Assembly (NCBI GenBank): GCA_937975745.1
Contig: CALJUK010000960.1
Span: 1-8,959, forward strand
Source: an uncultured Planctomycetaceae bacterium
Lineage (GTDB): Bacteria; Planctomycetota; Planctomycetia; Planctomycetales; Planctomycetaceae
Direction of reading: 5' to 3'
DNA: 8,959 bases
The translations under genes and the position numbers were made by a program. Under the pieces are notes generated by a model that was not told the origin of the DNA, made no database searches, and saw only the letters and a list, made by a program, of their open reading frames with translations. Below, piece after piece: positions 1-6,695 of the stretch (position 1 is the stretch's first letter; each line of letters begins with the position of its first letter).

Positions 1-961
1 CCGCGAAGTTCGTCACGATCCGGTGGCGCAGTACCGGTGCGGCCAGCGCCGCCACATCCTCTGTTGAAACATGCGTCTGGCCGGTGAGCAACGCCCGGGC
101 CTTGGCGCCCAGCAACAGATATTGAACGGCTCGGGGACCGGCGCCCCAACTGAGCCAATCGTTCACAAAGTCCGGTGTTCCCGGCTGATTGACGCGTGTC
201 TGGCGGACGAGTGCCAACGCGTAATCGACCACATGGTCCGTTACAGGGACTTGCCGAACAACCTTCTGCAGGCCAAGCACTTCCTGCCCTGTCATAACCT
301 CTTCGACGTCGTCGGTCTGCAGGGCTGTCGTTGTCTTGGCGATCTGACGCTCTTCCGTGAAGCTGGGATACTTCACGAAGATCTTGAACATGAACCGATC
401 CTGCTGAGCCTCGGGAAGCGGATAGGTCCCTTCCTGCTCGATCGGGTTCTGCGTCGCGAGCACAAAAAACGGATCGCTCAACTGATGCCGAACCTGCCCC
501 ACAGTCACCTGTCGCTCCTGCATTGCTTCCAGGAGGGCCGCCTGGGTTTTGGGTGGCGTCCGGTTGATTTCGTCGGCCAACAGCATGTTGTGGAAGACTG
601 GCCCATGCAGAAAGCGGAACTCTCGCTGGCCTGTCTCCCGATTCTCCTGAAGCACTTCGGTCCCGGTGATGTCCGAGGGCATCAGGTCGGGTGTGAACTG
701 AATGCGGGCGAACGTCATTGTCAGACAGCGGGCCAGCGTGCTGATCATCAATGTCTTGGCAAGCCCGGGCACACCTTCGAGCAGGCAATGCCCTCGGCTG
801 AACAGGACAATCAACAGCTGGTCCAGAACTTCGTCCTGGCCGACGATCACCTTGGACATCTGAGTCCGCAGCCGCGAGTAAGCCTCGCTGAGCATTTTGA
901 TCGACTCTTCCGGTGTCAACTGGGTAGGTGACTCGTGGGGTGTCTCTGCCGACTTGGCCAT
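1..961 (-). CDS. MoxR-family AAA+ ATPase (C-terminus cut by window edge)
   Basis: The minus strand is open from an ATG at 961-959 to the left edge, giving 320 residues without a stop. It is a MoxR-type AAA+ ATPase, a cytoplasmic chaperone-like enzyme that usually works with VWA-domain proteins to activate or assemble other proteins. Visible motifs, in order: conserved N-terminal VIVGQ at 38-42; Walker A GVPGLAKT at 63-70; Walker B LLADEINR at 127-134 with D130 and E131; sensor-1 ATQNP with N172; arginine-finger region QQDRF near R189; sensor-2 GAGPR with R277 in the helical lid, followed by a typical ending near VLRHRI. Family members are about 330-350 residues, so only the last few codons are missing. 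The start is supported by AAAAGGAA nine bases upstream and by the absence of any earlier in-frame ATG before a stop at 1028-1030. A DUF58 gene often follows such ATPases and may lie just off the left edge. Family assignment is very secure; the substrate is unknown. Confidence 0.96.
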   Translation of the reverse strand, partial: MAKSAETPHESPTQLTPEESIKMLSEAYSRLRTQMSKVIVGQDEVLDQLLIVLFSRGHCLLEGVPGLAKTLMISTLARCLTMTFARIQFTPDLMPSDITGTEVLQENRETGQREFRFLHGPVFHNMLLADEINRTPPKTQAALLEAMQERQVTVGQVRHQLSDPFFVLATQNPIEQEGTYPLPEAQQDRFMFKIFVKYPSFTEERQIAKTTTALQTDDVEEVMTGQEVLGLQKVVRQVPVTDHVVDYALALVRQTRVNQPGTPDFVNDWLSWGAGPRAVQYLLLGAKARALLTGQTHVSTEDVAALAAPVLRHRIVTNFA

Positions 962-970
962 CTGCGATTG

Positions 971-978
971 TTCCTTTT
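971..978 (-). promoter_or_regulatory. Ribosome binding site of the MoxR gene
   Basis: On the minus strand AAAAGGAA precedes the ATG at 961 with a 9-base spacer. This is the clearest Shine-Dalgarno sequence on the minus strand of this window and it fixes the MoxR start. Confidence 0.6.
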
Positions 979-1142
979 CGATGCCGATTCCGTGTCGAAA
1001 CCGAATTCGTTCGGTGCCAGTTCTGTTTCAAGTGCAGGCCACGGCGTGCCTGCTGAAGGCGATGTTCCATTCCAAAACGTCACACGCACCGCACGCGGCC
1101 AACAGCTCGGCGACCTGTCGACCGGCGGTGTTTCCCGCCGAC

Positions 1143-1173
1143 TCGATCGCCAACACGTTCGATCGCCAACACG
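1143..1173. repeat. 16-bp tandem duplication, two copies
   Basis: TCGATCGCCAACACG occurs exactly at 1143-1157 and again at 1159-1173, a period of 16 bases, with one T between the copies. It lies in the non-coding region ahead of the MoxR gene. A small slippage duplication is the simplest explanation. The GATCGC-containing unit could also be a duplicated protein-binding site, but nothing in the sequence decides this. Confidence 0.75.
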
Positions 1174-1322
1174 ATGGCCCACAACGGCTTTGGACCGTCC
1201 CAAAGGGTCTCTGCAGACCGCCAGCGGACGGCAGAAGACCGACGTTACGCCGCGGGGCATTTTACGTCGTGTCAGATCAGACGACTAGAGCGCACCCCCA
1301 TTCGCCTGCCAATCCCGCAAAT

Positions 1323-1359
1323 CATGCTTTCCGGAAGTCTTTCCCAGGACTCCATGCTT
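1323..1359. other. Imperfect hairpin flanked by short direct repeats after the sulfatase-like gene
   Basis: GGAAGTC at 1333-1339 can pair with GACTCC at 1348-1353, with one bulged A. The hairpin is flanked by exact CATGCTT direct repeats at 1323-1329 and 1353-1359. It begins about 8 bases beyond the stop codon of the minus-strand sulfatase-like gene, where a terminator would sit. There is no T tract, so it is at most a weak or factor-assisted terminator or an mRNA-end structure. Confidence 0.25.
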
Positions 1360-1366
1360 CAAACGG

Positions 1367-2656
1367 CTACGACGGGTCCGAATTTCTTGCCGCGACCTGC
1401 TGATCGGTGTCCGTCAGGAGTTCCCGAAGTTCGTCGCAGACTCCCGGGTACTCGGCTCGGACATCATGCACTTCGAACGGATCGTCCGGTTTCAGAAACA
1501 ACGCCTCCTGGATGTCCGTCGTCTCCGATGCCGGCGCCGACCTGACGAAGTGAAACTCGGACGTCCGCGCACTTTCCCCATTGACCGAGCGAAACAGGAG
1601 TCGGTCGCGACCTGGTGTCTGGCCGTCGAGTGGCTGCTCGACCGCCGGTAACCAGGACAGGCCGGACGGAGCTGCTGCACGCAGTTCGATCCCAAACCCA
1701 TCCAAGACTGTCGCGGGGAGGTCCCCCGCATGGGCGAGTTGCTGCCGTCGCCCCCCCAGCCAATGGGCCTCTTCGGGCCGAGCGGTCCGAATCCACAACG
1801 GAGTATGAACCGTTTCCTCGCGGAGTTTTGGCAACGGATTGGCCGAAAGTCGGTCTCCCCCGAGCGAACGCCCCTCGGCCGCCGTCACAATCAGCATCCA
1901 CTCGCGCCCCGCCAGCAGCGCACACAACAGTTCGTACAACCGACCGAAACTCTTGTCGAGGACCGAAACGAAGCCTGCGTGGACGGCCCGGCGAACGCAC
2001 CAGGCATCGAAATTGTCCTCATCTGTGATCGCGTCCGCCGTCTCTGCCTGCTCGGGCGAGTGAGACGACGCATGCGACGTCAGGAAATGGTCCAACCGGT
2101 TCAGGGCGTATTTGCGAAGCGGTCGACCATCCAGAATGGCATTCCCTGCATCACGAATTTCGTTCTGCAGTCTATCGACATCCTCCAGATACAGGCATCC
2201 GTACGGACGCGGGGGAAGCCAAGGCTCGGGAACGCCCACCGAACCGATCCAGAGCAACGAGTTCTGGTGGGGACCGGCAAGAGAACGAGCCAGCTCCTCA
2301 TCGACGAGCGCCGTCAGACGCGCGAATGGCATGTCTGATTCATTCATCGATAGCCCATACGTCGACACAACCGATCGGCAGGTTGCGCCAGTGTCCCGTT
2401 CCAGGCGAGACGCCTCCGCTGCAAGCAGACTTCCCTCCTCGCTCACAAGCGTCAGGCCCACTCCCGCAGAAGAGAGTTCTGACCAGAACGATCCGTCGCG
2501 AGTCCAGCCCGCCAGGGCATCGACAGAAAAGTGCTGGTCGAATGTGACCGACTCGGCCGCCAGTCGATCGAAATAGGGCGTCTGATCCCACTGGCTGCCA
2601 TAGCAACCGAGCGAATCGAGCCGAAGCGAGTCGAACGTAACGACGATGGCGATCAT
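1367..2656 (-). CDS. Sulfatase/alkaline phosphatase-fold protein, probably catalytically inactive
   Basis: The product has 429 residues, with fold landmarks of the sulfatase/alkaline phosphatase superfamily. The N-terminus has a hydrophobic strand and FDSLRLDSLGCYG at 8-20, followed by TPYFDRLAAE (26-35), the usual TPNLDRLAAEG segment. VLDKSFGRLYELL (232-244), HTPLWI (284-289) and DLPATVLDGFGI (312-323) match the conserved second half. The active site looks lost. Where sulfatases have C/S-x-P/A-S-R, this protein has AGWTR at 49-53, with Ala in the nucleophile position. The metal-binding SDHG segment reads TAAEG (258-262), and the usual His-containing DPHxPY-like segment reads VGVPEPW (140-146). 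Only D9 of the first metal pair remains. There is no signal peptide, so it is probably cytoplasmic, unlike most planctomycete sulfatases. The start is constrained by an in-frame stop at 2678-2680 with no alternative start between; the ribosome site is weak (GGGAA, 11 bases away). The fold is fairly secure; loss of activity is inferred from alignment by eye. It may be co-transcribed with the protease gene upstream. Confidence 0.82.
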   Translation of the reverse strand: MIAIVVTFDSLRLDSLGCYGSQWDQTPYFDRLAAESVTFDQHFSVDALAGWTRDGSFWSELSSAGVGLTLVSEEGSLLAAEASRLERDTGATCRSVVSTYGLSMNESDMPFARLTALVDEELARSLAGPHQNSLLWIGSVGVPEPWLPPRPYGCLYLEDVDRLQNEIRDAGNAILDGRPLRKYALNRLDHFLTSHASSHSPEQAETADAITDEDNFDAWCVRRAVHAGFVSVLDKSFGRLYELLCALLAGREWMLIVTAAEGRSLGGDRLSANPLPKLREETVHTPLWIRTARPEEAHWLGGRRQQLAHAGDLPATVLDGFGIELRAAAPSGLSWLPAVEQPLDGQTPGRDRLLFRSVNGESARTSEFHFVRSAPASETTDIQEALFLKPDDPFEVHDVRAEYPGVCDELRELLTDTDQQVAARNSDPS

Positions 2657-2675
2657 GCGCGACTGTGTTCCCGAA

Positions 2676-2704
2676 GGTCAGGCGCCGCCTGACCGTTATT
2701 TTTG
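2676..2704 (+). terminator. Perfect hairpin followed by a T tract, plus-strand orientation
   Basis: GGTCAGGC (2676-2683) and GCCTGACC (2687-2694) form an 8-bp perfect stem with a 3-base loop. GTTATTTTT follows on the plus strand, the form of an intrinsic terminator for rightward transcription. No plus-strand gene leads into it. On the minus strand the same stem lies in the leader of the sulfatase-like mRNA, 19 bases before its ATG and next to its weak ribosome site. It may stop antisense transcription or act as a leader structure. Confidence 0.5.
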
Positions 2705-2779
2705 GTTGAGAAACGCAACGGCCAGCCCGTCTGCTCTTCCCCGAGCGAATGGATTTGGCAGAGGGTGAAGGGCCGAATG

Positions 2780-2810
2780 CTTTTCCCGGCAGCCGGAAAG
2801 GATTTTGTTT
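2780..2810 (+). terminator. Bulged hairpin with downstream T-rich run
   Basis: CTTTT-C-CCGG (2780-2789) pairs with CCGGAAAGG (2793-2801), with one bulged C and one G-T pair. ATTTTGTTT follows on the plus strand. It lies 36 bases beyond the stop of the minus-strand protease gene, but its T-rich side again suits rightward transcription. It could be a second plus-strand terminator or a stabilising mRNA 3' structure. The strand assignment is uncertain. Confidence 0.3.
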
Positions 2811-2836
2811 GGGTGGCGGGGCCAGTGATGGCAAGA

Positions 2837-3973
2837 TTACCGCAATCGATCCAGCGCTGTCGTGACTGTCGTGAAAAACTCTTCCTCCAACGCCGGGACG
2901 GACCGTTCCAGAATCGTCTCGAGTTGTTCGATCCGCTCGTCCGGTTCCCGTTCTTCCAGCGGCCGCAGCTGAGACAAATGGCGGACGTATTCTCCGTACT
3001 CCTGCTTGTATTTGGTGACCAGCAGCCAGTGGAGCCCCCAAGCGTGGCCGTAGGCCTCTCCCGCCAGGACATCGCCGTGGAACGTCCGGTCGTTGCGGAC
3101 AACTTCCCGCCAGTCGACACGTCGCGCTCCAAGTGCCAGCCGTGCATACCGGCGACTGACAGTCTGCGGACCATGCTGAACGCTCCGGCCGTCCCCTACA
3201 AAGCCAGCCGCCAGTCCCTCGTTAAACCAGACCGGAATGGGAGCCAGCCGTTGCAGAATACGGCGGTTGTAAACCTGCTGGTGAATGGCCTCATGCAAGG
3301 GGACATCGAATGTGCGACATTCGCCGATCCGCAGCACCAGATGGTTGGAGAGCGAATCGTAAAAACCAGCGATGGCCCCCGCCGACAAACCTCGATTGCC
3401 GGTGACGATTCGGGCGTAGTCGTCAAAATGGACGTCGCTTTCGAAGATCAACGCCACCAGCGGATACTTCAGTGGTTGCGCTGCGACCCGGGTATCGCGA
3501 ATAAAACCTAGAAACTTCCCCTGCACGCTTCGCAGGAAGCGTCCCGCCTGCTTTAAGTTGCCGATCTTTCGAGCCCGCTCCCTCTCATCGTCAGTTGGAT
3601 TTGCCAGGACCAGTCCCACGACGTAAGGGTCGGCGACGTATGTGACGATTCGGGACGAACCAAACAGATCCGCCAGCTTTGCAGCCATTTCATTCGCGGT
3701 CAGAGGAACCGGAGGATCGGCGGCCTCCCGGCTGAGGACGGCTGGTTCGGGAACGAGCATCACCTGCCCGTCGTTCAGTTCTAACGCGACAGCCCCCTGC
3801 CCCGCCCCGATTTGTACGGCATCCAACTCGGCCGTCTCGCCCGAAGAGCTCCGAATTTCGAACCGGTCGGCACGAACAACCGAGGGCAGAATTGGCGCCG
3901 CCAGCAGGCACGCGATGGCAAACGTGAGGGTACGTCCAGCCGAACGAACTGAGGGCTGAATTGCGACGAACAT
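2837..3973 (-). CDS. Exported DUF1570-type zinc metalloprotease (HExxH)
   Basis: The product has 378 residues. An N-terminal export signal is clear: R10 and R14, a hydrophobic core at about 16-30, and a likely cleavage after VRA at 33-35, so the mature protein acts outside the cytoplasmic membrane. The catalytic signature is HEAIH at 227-231, followed 20 residues later by FNEGLA with E252. This is the HExxH plus downstream Glu arrangement of gluzincin zinc peptidases, as in the DUF1570 family common in planctomycetes. The segment after the signal (about 36-80) is a small beta-rich region, and the C-terminus (about 310-378) is helical and charged, as in relatives. All three expected zinc ligands and the catalytic Glu are present, so it is probably active; its substrate is unknown. 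The start lies at the beginning of the signal peptide, with AGGT four bases upstream. It diverges from the BatA/VWA gene and leads the leftward gene block. I am sure of the metalloprotease call and fairly sure of the DUF1570 label. Confidence 0.87.
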   Translation of the reverse strand: MFVAIQPSVRSAGRTLTFAIACLLAAPILPSVVRADRFEIRSSSGETAELDAVQIGAGQGAVALELNDGQVMLVPEPAVLSREAADPPVPLTANEMAAKLADLFGSSRIVTYVADPYVVGLVLANPTDDERERARKIGNLKQAGRFLRSVQGKFLGFIRDTRVAAQPLKYPLVALIFESDVHFDDYARIVTGNRGLSAGAIAGFYDSLSNHLVLRIGECRTFDVPLHEAIHQQVYNRRILQRLAPIPVWFNEGLAAGFVGDGRSVQHGPQTVSRRYARLALGARRVDWREVVRNDRTFHGDVLAGEAYGHAWGLHWLLVTKYKQEYGEYVRHLSQLRPLEEREPDERIEQLETILERSVPALEEEFFTTVTTALDRLR

Positions 3974-4090
3974 GGCAACCTGTCAAGCTGAGTGGATCGG
4001 CCGAATGCCGCCTGCAACCGGCAGAGACGCGTCTGGGGACGCTCTTCTTCGCCGTTGGTCGCCCGACACCTATTCGTCCAGAGTAGTCGC

Positions 4091-4100
4091 GAACGCGTTC
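4091..4100. promoter_or_regulatory. 10-bp perfect palindrome, possible operator
   Basis: GAACGCGTTC is a perfect palindrome. It starts eight bases downstream of the minus-strand TATAAT, so it would cover about +1 to +10 of a leftward transcript, a classic repressor position. A 10-bp palindrome can arise by chance, and no second copy was noticed in the region. Confidence 0.3.
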
Positions 4101-4107
4101 TACGGAC

Positions 4108-4113
4108 ATTATA
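4108..4113 (-). promoter_or_regulatory. Perfect -10 hexamer for the leftward gene block
   Basis: Read on the minus strand, 4113-4108 is TATAAT, an exact sigma-70-type -10 box in an otherwise GC-rich region. Transcription would start near 4101, leaving a leader of about 128 bases before the protease ATG at 3973. At 16-18 bp upstream the sequence (around GGTAAC) is a poor match to a -35 box and there is no TG extension, so the promoter may need an activator or another sigma factor. Confidence 0.42.
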
Positions 4114-4196
4114 GAGGGTACCACACACTCGTTACCCCCTAAAAGCTCAGACCACAGACCCAGTCCTGCAACCCCAAGCGAGCCAAGCGGTTCAAC

Positions 4197-4230
4197 CCGG
4201 AATGAGAATCCGACCGAAATGAGAATCCGA
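4197..4230. repeat. 17-bp tandem repeat just before the BatA/VWA gene
   Basis: CCGGAATGAGAATCCGA (4197-4213) is followed directly by CCGAAATGAGAATCCGA (4214-4230), two 17-bp copies differing at one base. The second copy ends 11 bases before the ATG at 4242, so the repeat lies in the leader or promoter-proximal DNA. It may be a duplicated regulator site or a slippage duplication. Confidence 0.75.
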
Positions 4231-4232
4231 AC

Positions 4233-4236
4233 AGGG
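4233..4236 (+). promoter_or_regulatory. Ribosome binding site of the BatA/VWA gene
   Basis: AGGG lies five bases before the ATG at 4242. An ATG at 4238-4240 is in another frame and soon meets a stop, so it is not the start. The chosen start gives the expected short N-terminus ahead of the first membrane helix. Confidence 0.5.
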
Positions 4237-4241
4237 CATGC

Positions 4242-6695
4242 ATGTCGTTTAGCGTAATTAACCCCTGGATGCTGATCGGACTGGCCGGCATGGCCCTGCC
4301 GGTCATTGCGCATCTGCTGAACCGCCGTCACTTCGACGTCGTTGACTGGGGCGCCATGCAGTTTCTGGAGTTGAATCCCCGGACCAAGCGTCGGCTGCGA
4401 TTGGAGGAACTCCTGCTGCTGTTGCTGCGAATGCTGGCCGTGGCCGTCATCGTGTTGGCCCTCTCTCGGCCGTGGATCGCCAGCCGCTGGCTGACCGGTC
4501 TGGCAGCAGCGCAAAACCGAGACGTCGTCCTGATTCTGGATGGGTCCTACAGTATGGACTCGACAGCTGGTGCGCGGACTCCTCGGGCCAATGCGATCGA
4601 CTGGGCCCACAAGTACCTGGACGAGTTGTCAGCCGGCGACACGATCGCCATTCTGGACTCTCACGATGCCGTCCGACCTGTGGTCGCCACGTCAACTTCC
4701 GACATCTCCTACGCGCGGGCTCAGTTGGACAAGGTGGGCCCAGCAGCCGGCACGTCCCACCTGGCGAACGCCATTCTGCACGGCATCCAACTTCTCAGCC
4801 GAACGACGCACGTCATTCGCGAAATCATTGTTCTGTCCGACAAGCAGGCTGTGGCCTGGCAGACAGACGATACGGCATGCTGGCGAAAGATCGATGAGCT
4901 GCTGGAAACGCCGGCTGGCAAGCCGACGATTCGCGTTGTCGATGTGGCCCCACCCGATGCCAAGCCGCCGTCCAACTTCGCTGTGGAGCGGCTGCAGATC
5001 ACGCGCGAACGGGTGATCGTCGGTTTCCCCGTCCGAATCAAAACGAAAGTCGGATATACGGGGGGAGAGACCGCCGTCCGCTGTCAGGCGTATCTTTCCG
5101 TCAACGGCGTCCGCCTGCCCGACCAGTCCCTGCAGCTCGATCTCCCACCCGGAGGCGAAGCCAGTGTCGAATTCGTCCACCGCTTCGAGCGTCCCGGTGC
5201 ACAAGTCGTGCAAGTGGAACTCGACCCCGATCCGCTGCTGGGAGACAACACGGCGGCGGCCGCTGTCGACGTGGTCCAGGCACTCCCCGTGTTGCTGGTT
5301 GACGGAGATCCCCAGGCCGATCCAACACGGAGTGAAACATTCTTCGCCCGACTGGCATTGTCCCCCCCTTCGAACGAGACACCCTGGATCGAGGCCCGGG
5401 TGGTGAACTGGACGTCATTCGTTGCGGCCGACATCGAAGGACGCACGGTCGTGGTCCTCGCGAACGTCCCCCGGCTGACGGATTCGCAACGAACCGCGCT
5501 GGCCGAGTTCGTCCGGCTTGGTGGCGGCGTGATGATCGCCGCTGGCGACCGCGTCGAGGCCGCCACGTACAATCAACCGCTACCGACAACCGACGAACAT
5601 TGGGTCCCCGCACAATTCTTACAGATTTCCGACGAAGCGGTCGCGGAATTAAACGGCACCCAAATCGTCCGAGACAGCTTGTCAGAGTCGTGGTTGGGTA
5701 AGTTCCTCGAACCGACGGATGGTGGCCTGTTCGACGCCCGATTCACCAAGTGGTGGCGTCTGAAACCTCTCGGCAACACTCCCACCGAGAAGCCAACCAC
5801 CGATCCGTCCTCCACAGCCGCCGACCCAACTGCAACCGCGGACAACACGACGCCCGACAAACAAACCGAGAAACAAGCCGACGAACCGGCAGCGACACCC
5901 GATGATCTCCTCCAACACAACCGGTCGGACACCACACCGGCCGTTGTCGGAGCGCGGCTCAACTCGGGCAATCCGCTGTTCATCACCGGTCAATTCGGTC
6001 GTGGACGAGTGCTGGTCTCGGCGGTCCCGCTCGATGCGGCCTGGAGCACGCTCCCCGCGAAGCCCGACTTTGTCCCCTGGCTGCACGAAGCGATCTTCTA
6101 CCTCGCGGGAGGCGGACTTCCTCGAAACGCCCTCACGGGGGAGCCATTGCTGACGGAACTTCCTCCCGCAGCCGACATGGCCGACTACGGTTTCGTCGGA
6201 CCGGACGACGTCTGGCATGACGCCGAACCGGCGGGTAACGAACTCTACCGGCTGGCCCGACTGACCGAGACCCAACTCCCCGGCATCTACCGGTTCCAGC
6301 CGAAGGAAATCGACACGGTCAAAAATCCCACGCCCGTGCGTGAGCAGTTTGTTGTGGACTTCGATCGCCGCGAAGCCGACCTGACGCCCCTCTCGGGTGA
6401 GCAGTTCGCGTTTCTGGCCAAAGATGGTCGCATCCGATTCAACTCGCCAGATCAGACTTCCGAGACCGCCCGGCCTCCGCAACGGGTCGAGTTCTGGTAT
6501 CTGGTGATGTTGTTGTTCCTACTGTTTCTCGTCAGCGAACTCTGGCTGACACGACGGCTTGTCGGAGGAGGACACTTCGACGGCGGACCGGCCGGCATGG
6601 ATGGCGGCGAGAAGACAACCTCCGGCCGGAATACCACCTCCGGTCAACACACCGCCGAAGAACATCCGGTCCAGTCAGCGGGGACACAACTCTGA
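4242..6695 (+). CDS. BatA-type membrane protein with VWA and amidotransferase-like domains
   Basis: The product has 817 residues. The N-terminus is a BatA-type (aerotolerance regulator) region: helix 1 at about 8-26, the HLLNRRHFDVVDW segment at 24-36, then helix 2 at about 57-78. A VWA domain follows with a MIDAS metal site: D100-G-S102-Y-S104, T171 and D200. Residues about 240-340 look like a beta-sandwich. About 346-500 plus 563-625 resemble the glutamine-amidotransferase-like fold of such proteins (LLVDGDP, GGGVMIA, GRVLVSAVPLDAAWS), split by a Thr/Pro/Asp-rich linker at 511-555. The only two cysteines lie outside this fold, so amidotransferase activity is unlikely. A final helix at 751-770 leaves a polar, TTSG-repeating tail. 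The large middle part probably faces the periplasm. VWA proteins of this type are expected partners of MoxR ATPases, and one is encoded nearby on the other strand. The stop overlaps the next start, indicating translational coupling. Family assignment is secure; the precise role is inferred. Confidence 0.9.
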   Translation: MSFSVINPWMLIGLAGMALPVIAHLLNRRHFDVVDWGAMQFLELNPRTKRRLRLEELLLLLLRMLAVAVIVLALSRPWIASRWLTGLAAAQNRDVVLILDGSYSMDSTAGARTPRANAIDWAHKYLDELSAGDTIAILDSHDAVRPVVATSTSDISYARAQLDKVGPAAGTSHLANAILHGIQLLSRTTHVIREIIVLSDKQAVAWQTDDTACWRKIDELLETPAGKPTIRVVDVAPPDAKPPSNFAVERLQITRERVIVGFPVRIKTKVGYTGGETAVRCQAYLSVNGVRLPDQSLQLDLPPGGEASVEFVHRFERPGAQVVQVELDPDPLLGDNTAAAAVDVVQALPVLLVDGDPQADPTRSETFFARLALSPPSNETPWIEARVVNWTSFVAADIEGRTVVVLANVPRLTDSQRTALAEFVRLGGGVMIAAGDRVEAATYNQPLPTTDEHWVPAQFLQISDEAVAELNGTQIVRDSLSESWLGKFLEPTDGGLFDARFTKWWRLKPLGNTPTEKPTTDPSSTAADPTATADNTTPDKQTEKQADEPAATPDDLLQHNRSDTTPAVVGARLNSGNPLFITGQFGRGRVLVSAVPLDAAWSTLPAKPDFVPWLHEAIFYLAGGGLPRNALTGEPLLTELPPAADMADYGFVGPDDVWHDAEPAGNELYRLARLTETQLPGIYRFQPKEIDTVKNPTPVREQFVVDFDRREADLTPLSGEQFAFLAKDGRIRFNSPDQTSETARPPQRVEFWYLVMLLFLLFLVSELWLTRRLVGGGHFDGGPAGMDGGEKTTSGRNTTSGQHTAEEHPVQSAGTQL

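Larger units (their letters stand above)
962..1366. other. 405-bp intergenic region upstream of the MoxR gene
   Basis: No convincing gene was found. Several overlapping open frames exist on both strands (for example minus 916-1260 and plus 897-1403). They overlap each other and MoxR, resemble no family I know, and are expected by chance in GC-rich DNA. The stretch holds the MoxR ribosome site, a short tandem repeat (1143-1173), a CGGCGG/CCGCCG inverted repeat with a 6-base loop (1123-1140), and an imperfect hairpin near the end of the upstream gene. A TAAAAT hexamer on the minus strand (1264-1259) matches the -10 consensus at five of six bases, but no good -35 lies upstream. It is long enough for MoxR to have its own promoter. 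Confidence 0.6.
3974..4241. promoter_or_regulatory. Divergent intergenic control region
   Basis: This 268-bp stretch separates the start of the leftward protease gene from the start of the rightward BatA/VWA gene, so promoters for both directions should lie here. It holds a perfect minus-strand TATAAT, a 10-bp palindrome beside it, a weak GGGTA/TACCC inverted repeat (4117-4121 and 4134-4138), and a 17-bp tandem repeat next to the rightward gene. I could not pick out a convincing plus-strand promoter. Open frames that cross the region are out of register with the real genes and are not supported. Confidence 0.65.

Noticed and set aside
71..931. Plus-strand open frame of 286 codons
   Set aside because: It is the antisense shadow of the MoxR gene. 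The minus strand shows intact Walker A, Walker B and sensor motifs, while the plus-strand product resembles nothing.
1143..1173. Start of a CRISPR array or larger repeat cluster
   Set aside because: There are only two adjacent copies with a single base between them. There are no spacers and no cas genes in the window.
1259..1264. Minus-strand TAAAAT as a MoxR promoter
   Set aside because: It matches the -10 consensus at five of six bases, but the -35 region is poor (about three of six) and the leader would be nearly 300 bases, so it is not listed as a separate feature.
916..1545. Overlapping open frames in the MoxR upstream region on both strands
   Set aside because: They overlap one another and the ends of neighbouring genes, are Arg/Ser/Pro-rich, lack clear ribosome sites, and show no recognisable motif.
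2340..3174. Minus-strand open frames overlapping the 5' end of the sulfatase-like gene and the spacer (2340-3041, 2653-3174), which could suggest a frameshifted gene
   Set aside because: The protease and sulfatase-like frames are each complete with their own start and stop, and the overlapping frames give no meaningful protein.
2702..3511. Plus-strand open frame of 269 codons opposite the protease gene
   Set aside because: The minus strand encodes a signal peptide and an HExxH metalloprotease across the same bases, so the plus frame is a shadow.
3690..4610. Minus-strand open frame of 306 codons crossing the divergent region
   Set aside because: It overlaps two well-supported genes in other frames and has no domain features. 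The region between the genes looks regulatory.
5682..6482. Minus-strand open frame of 266 codons within the BatA/VWA gene
   Set aside because: It is antisense to a protein with clear VWA and membrane features and has no recognisable family.
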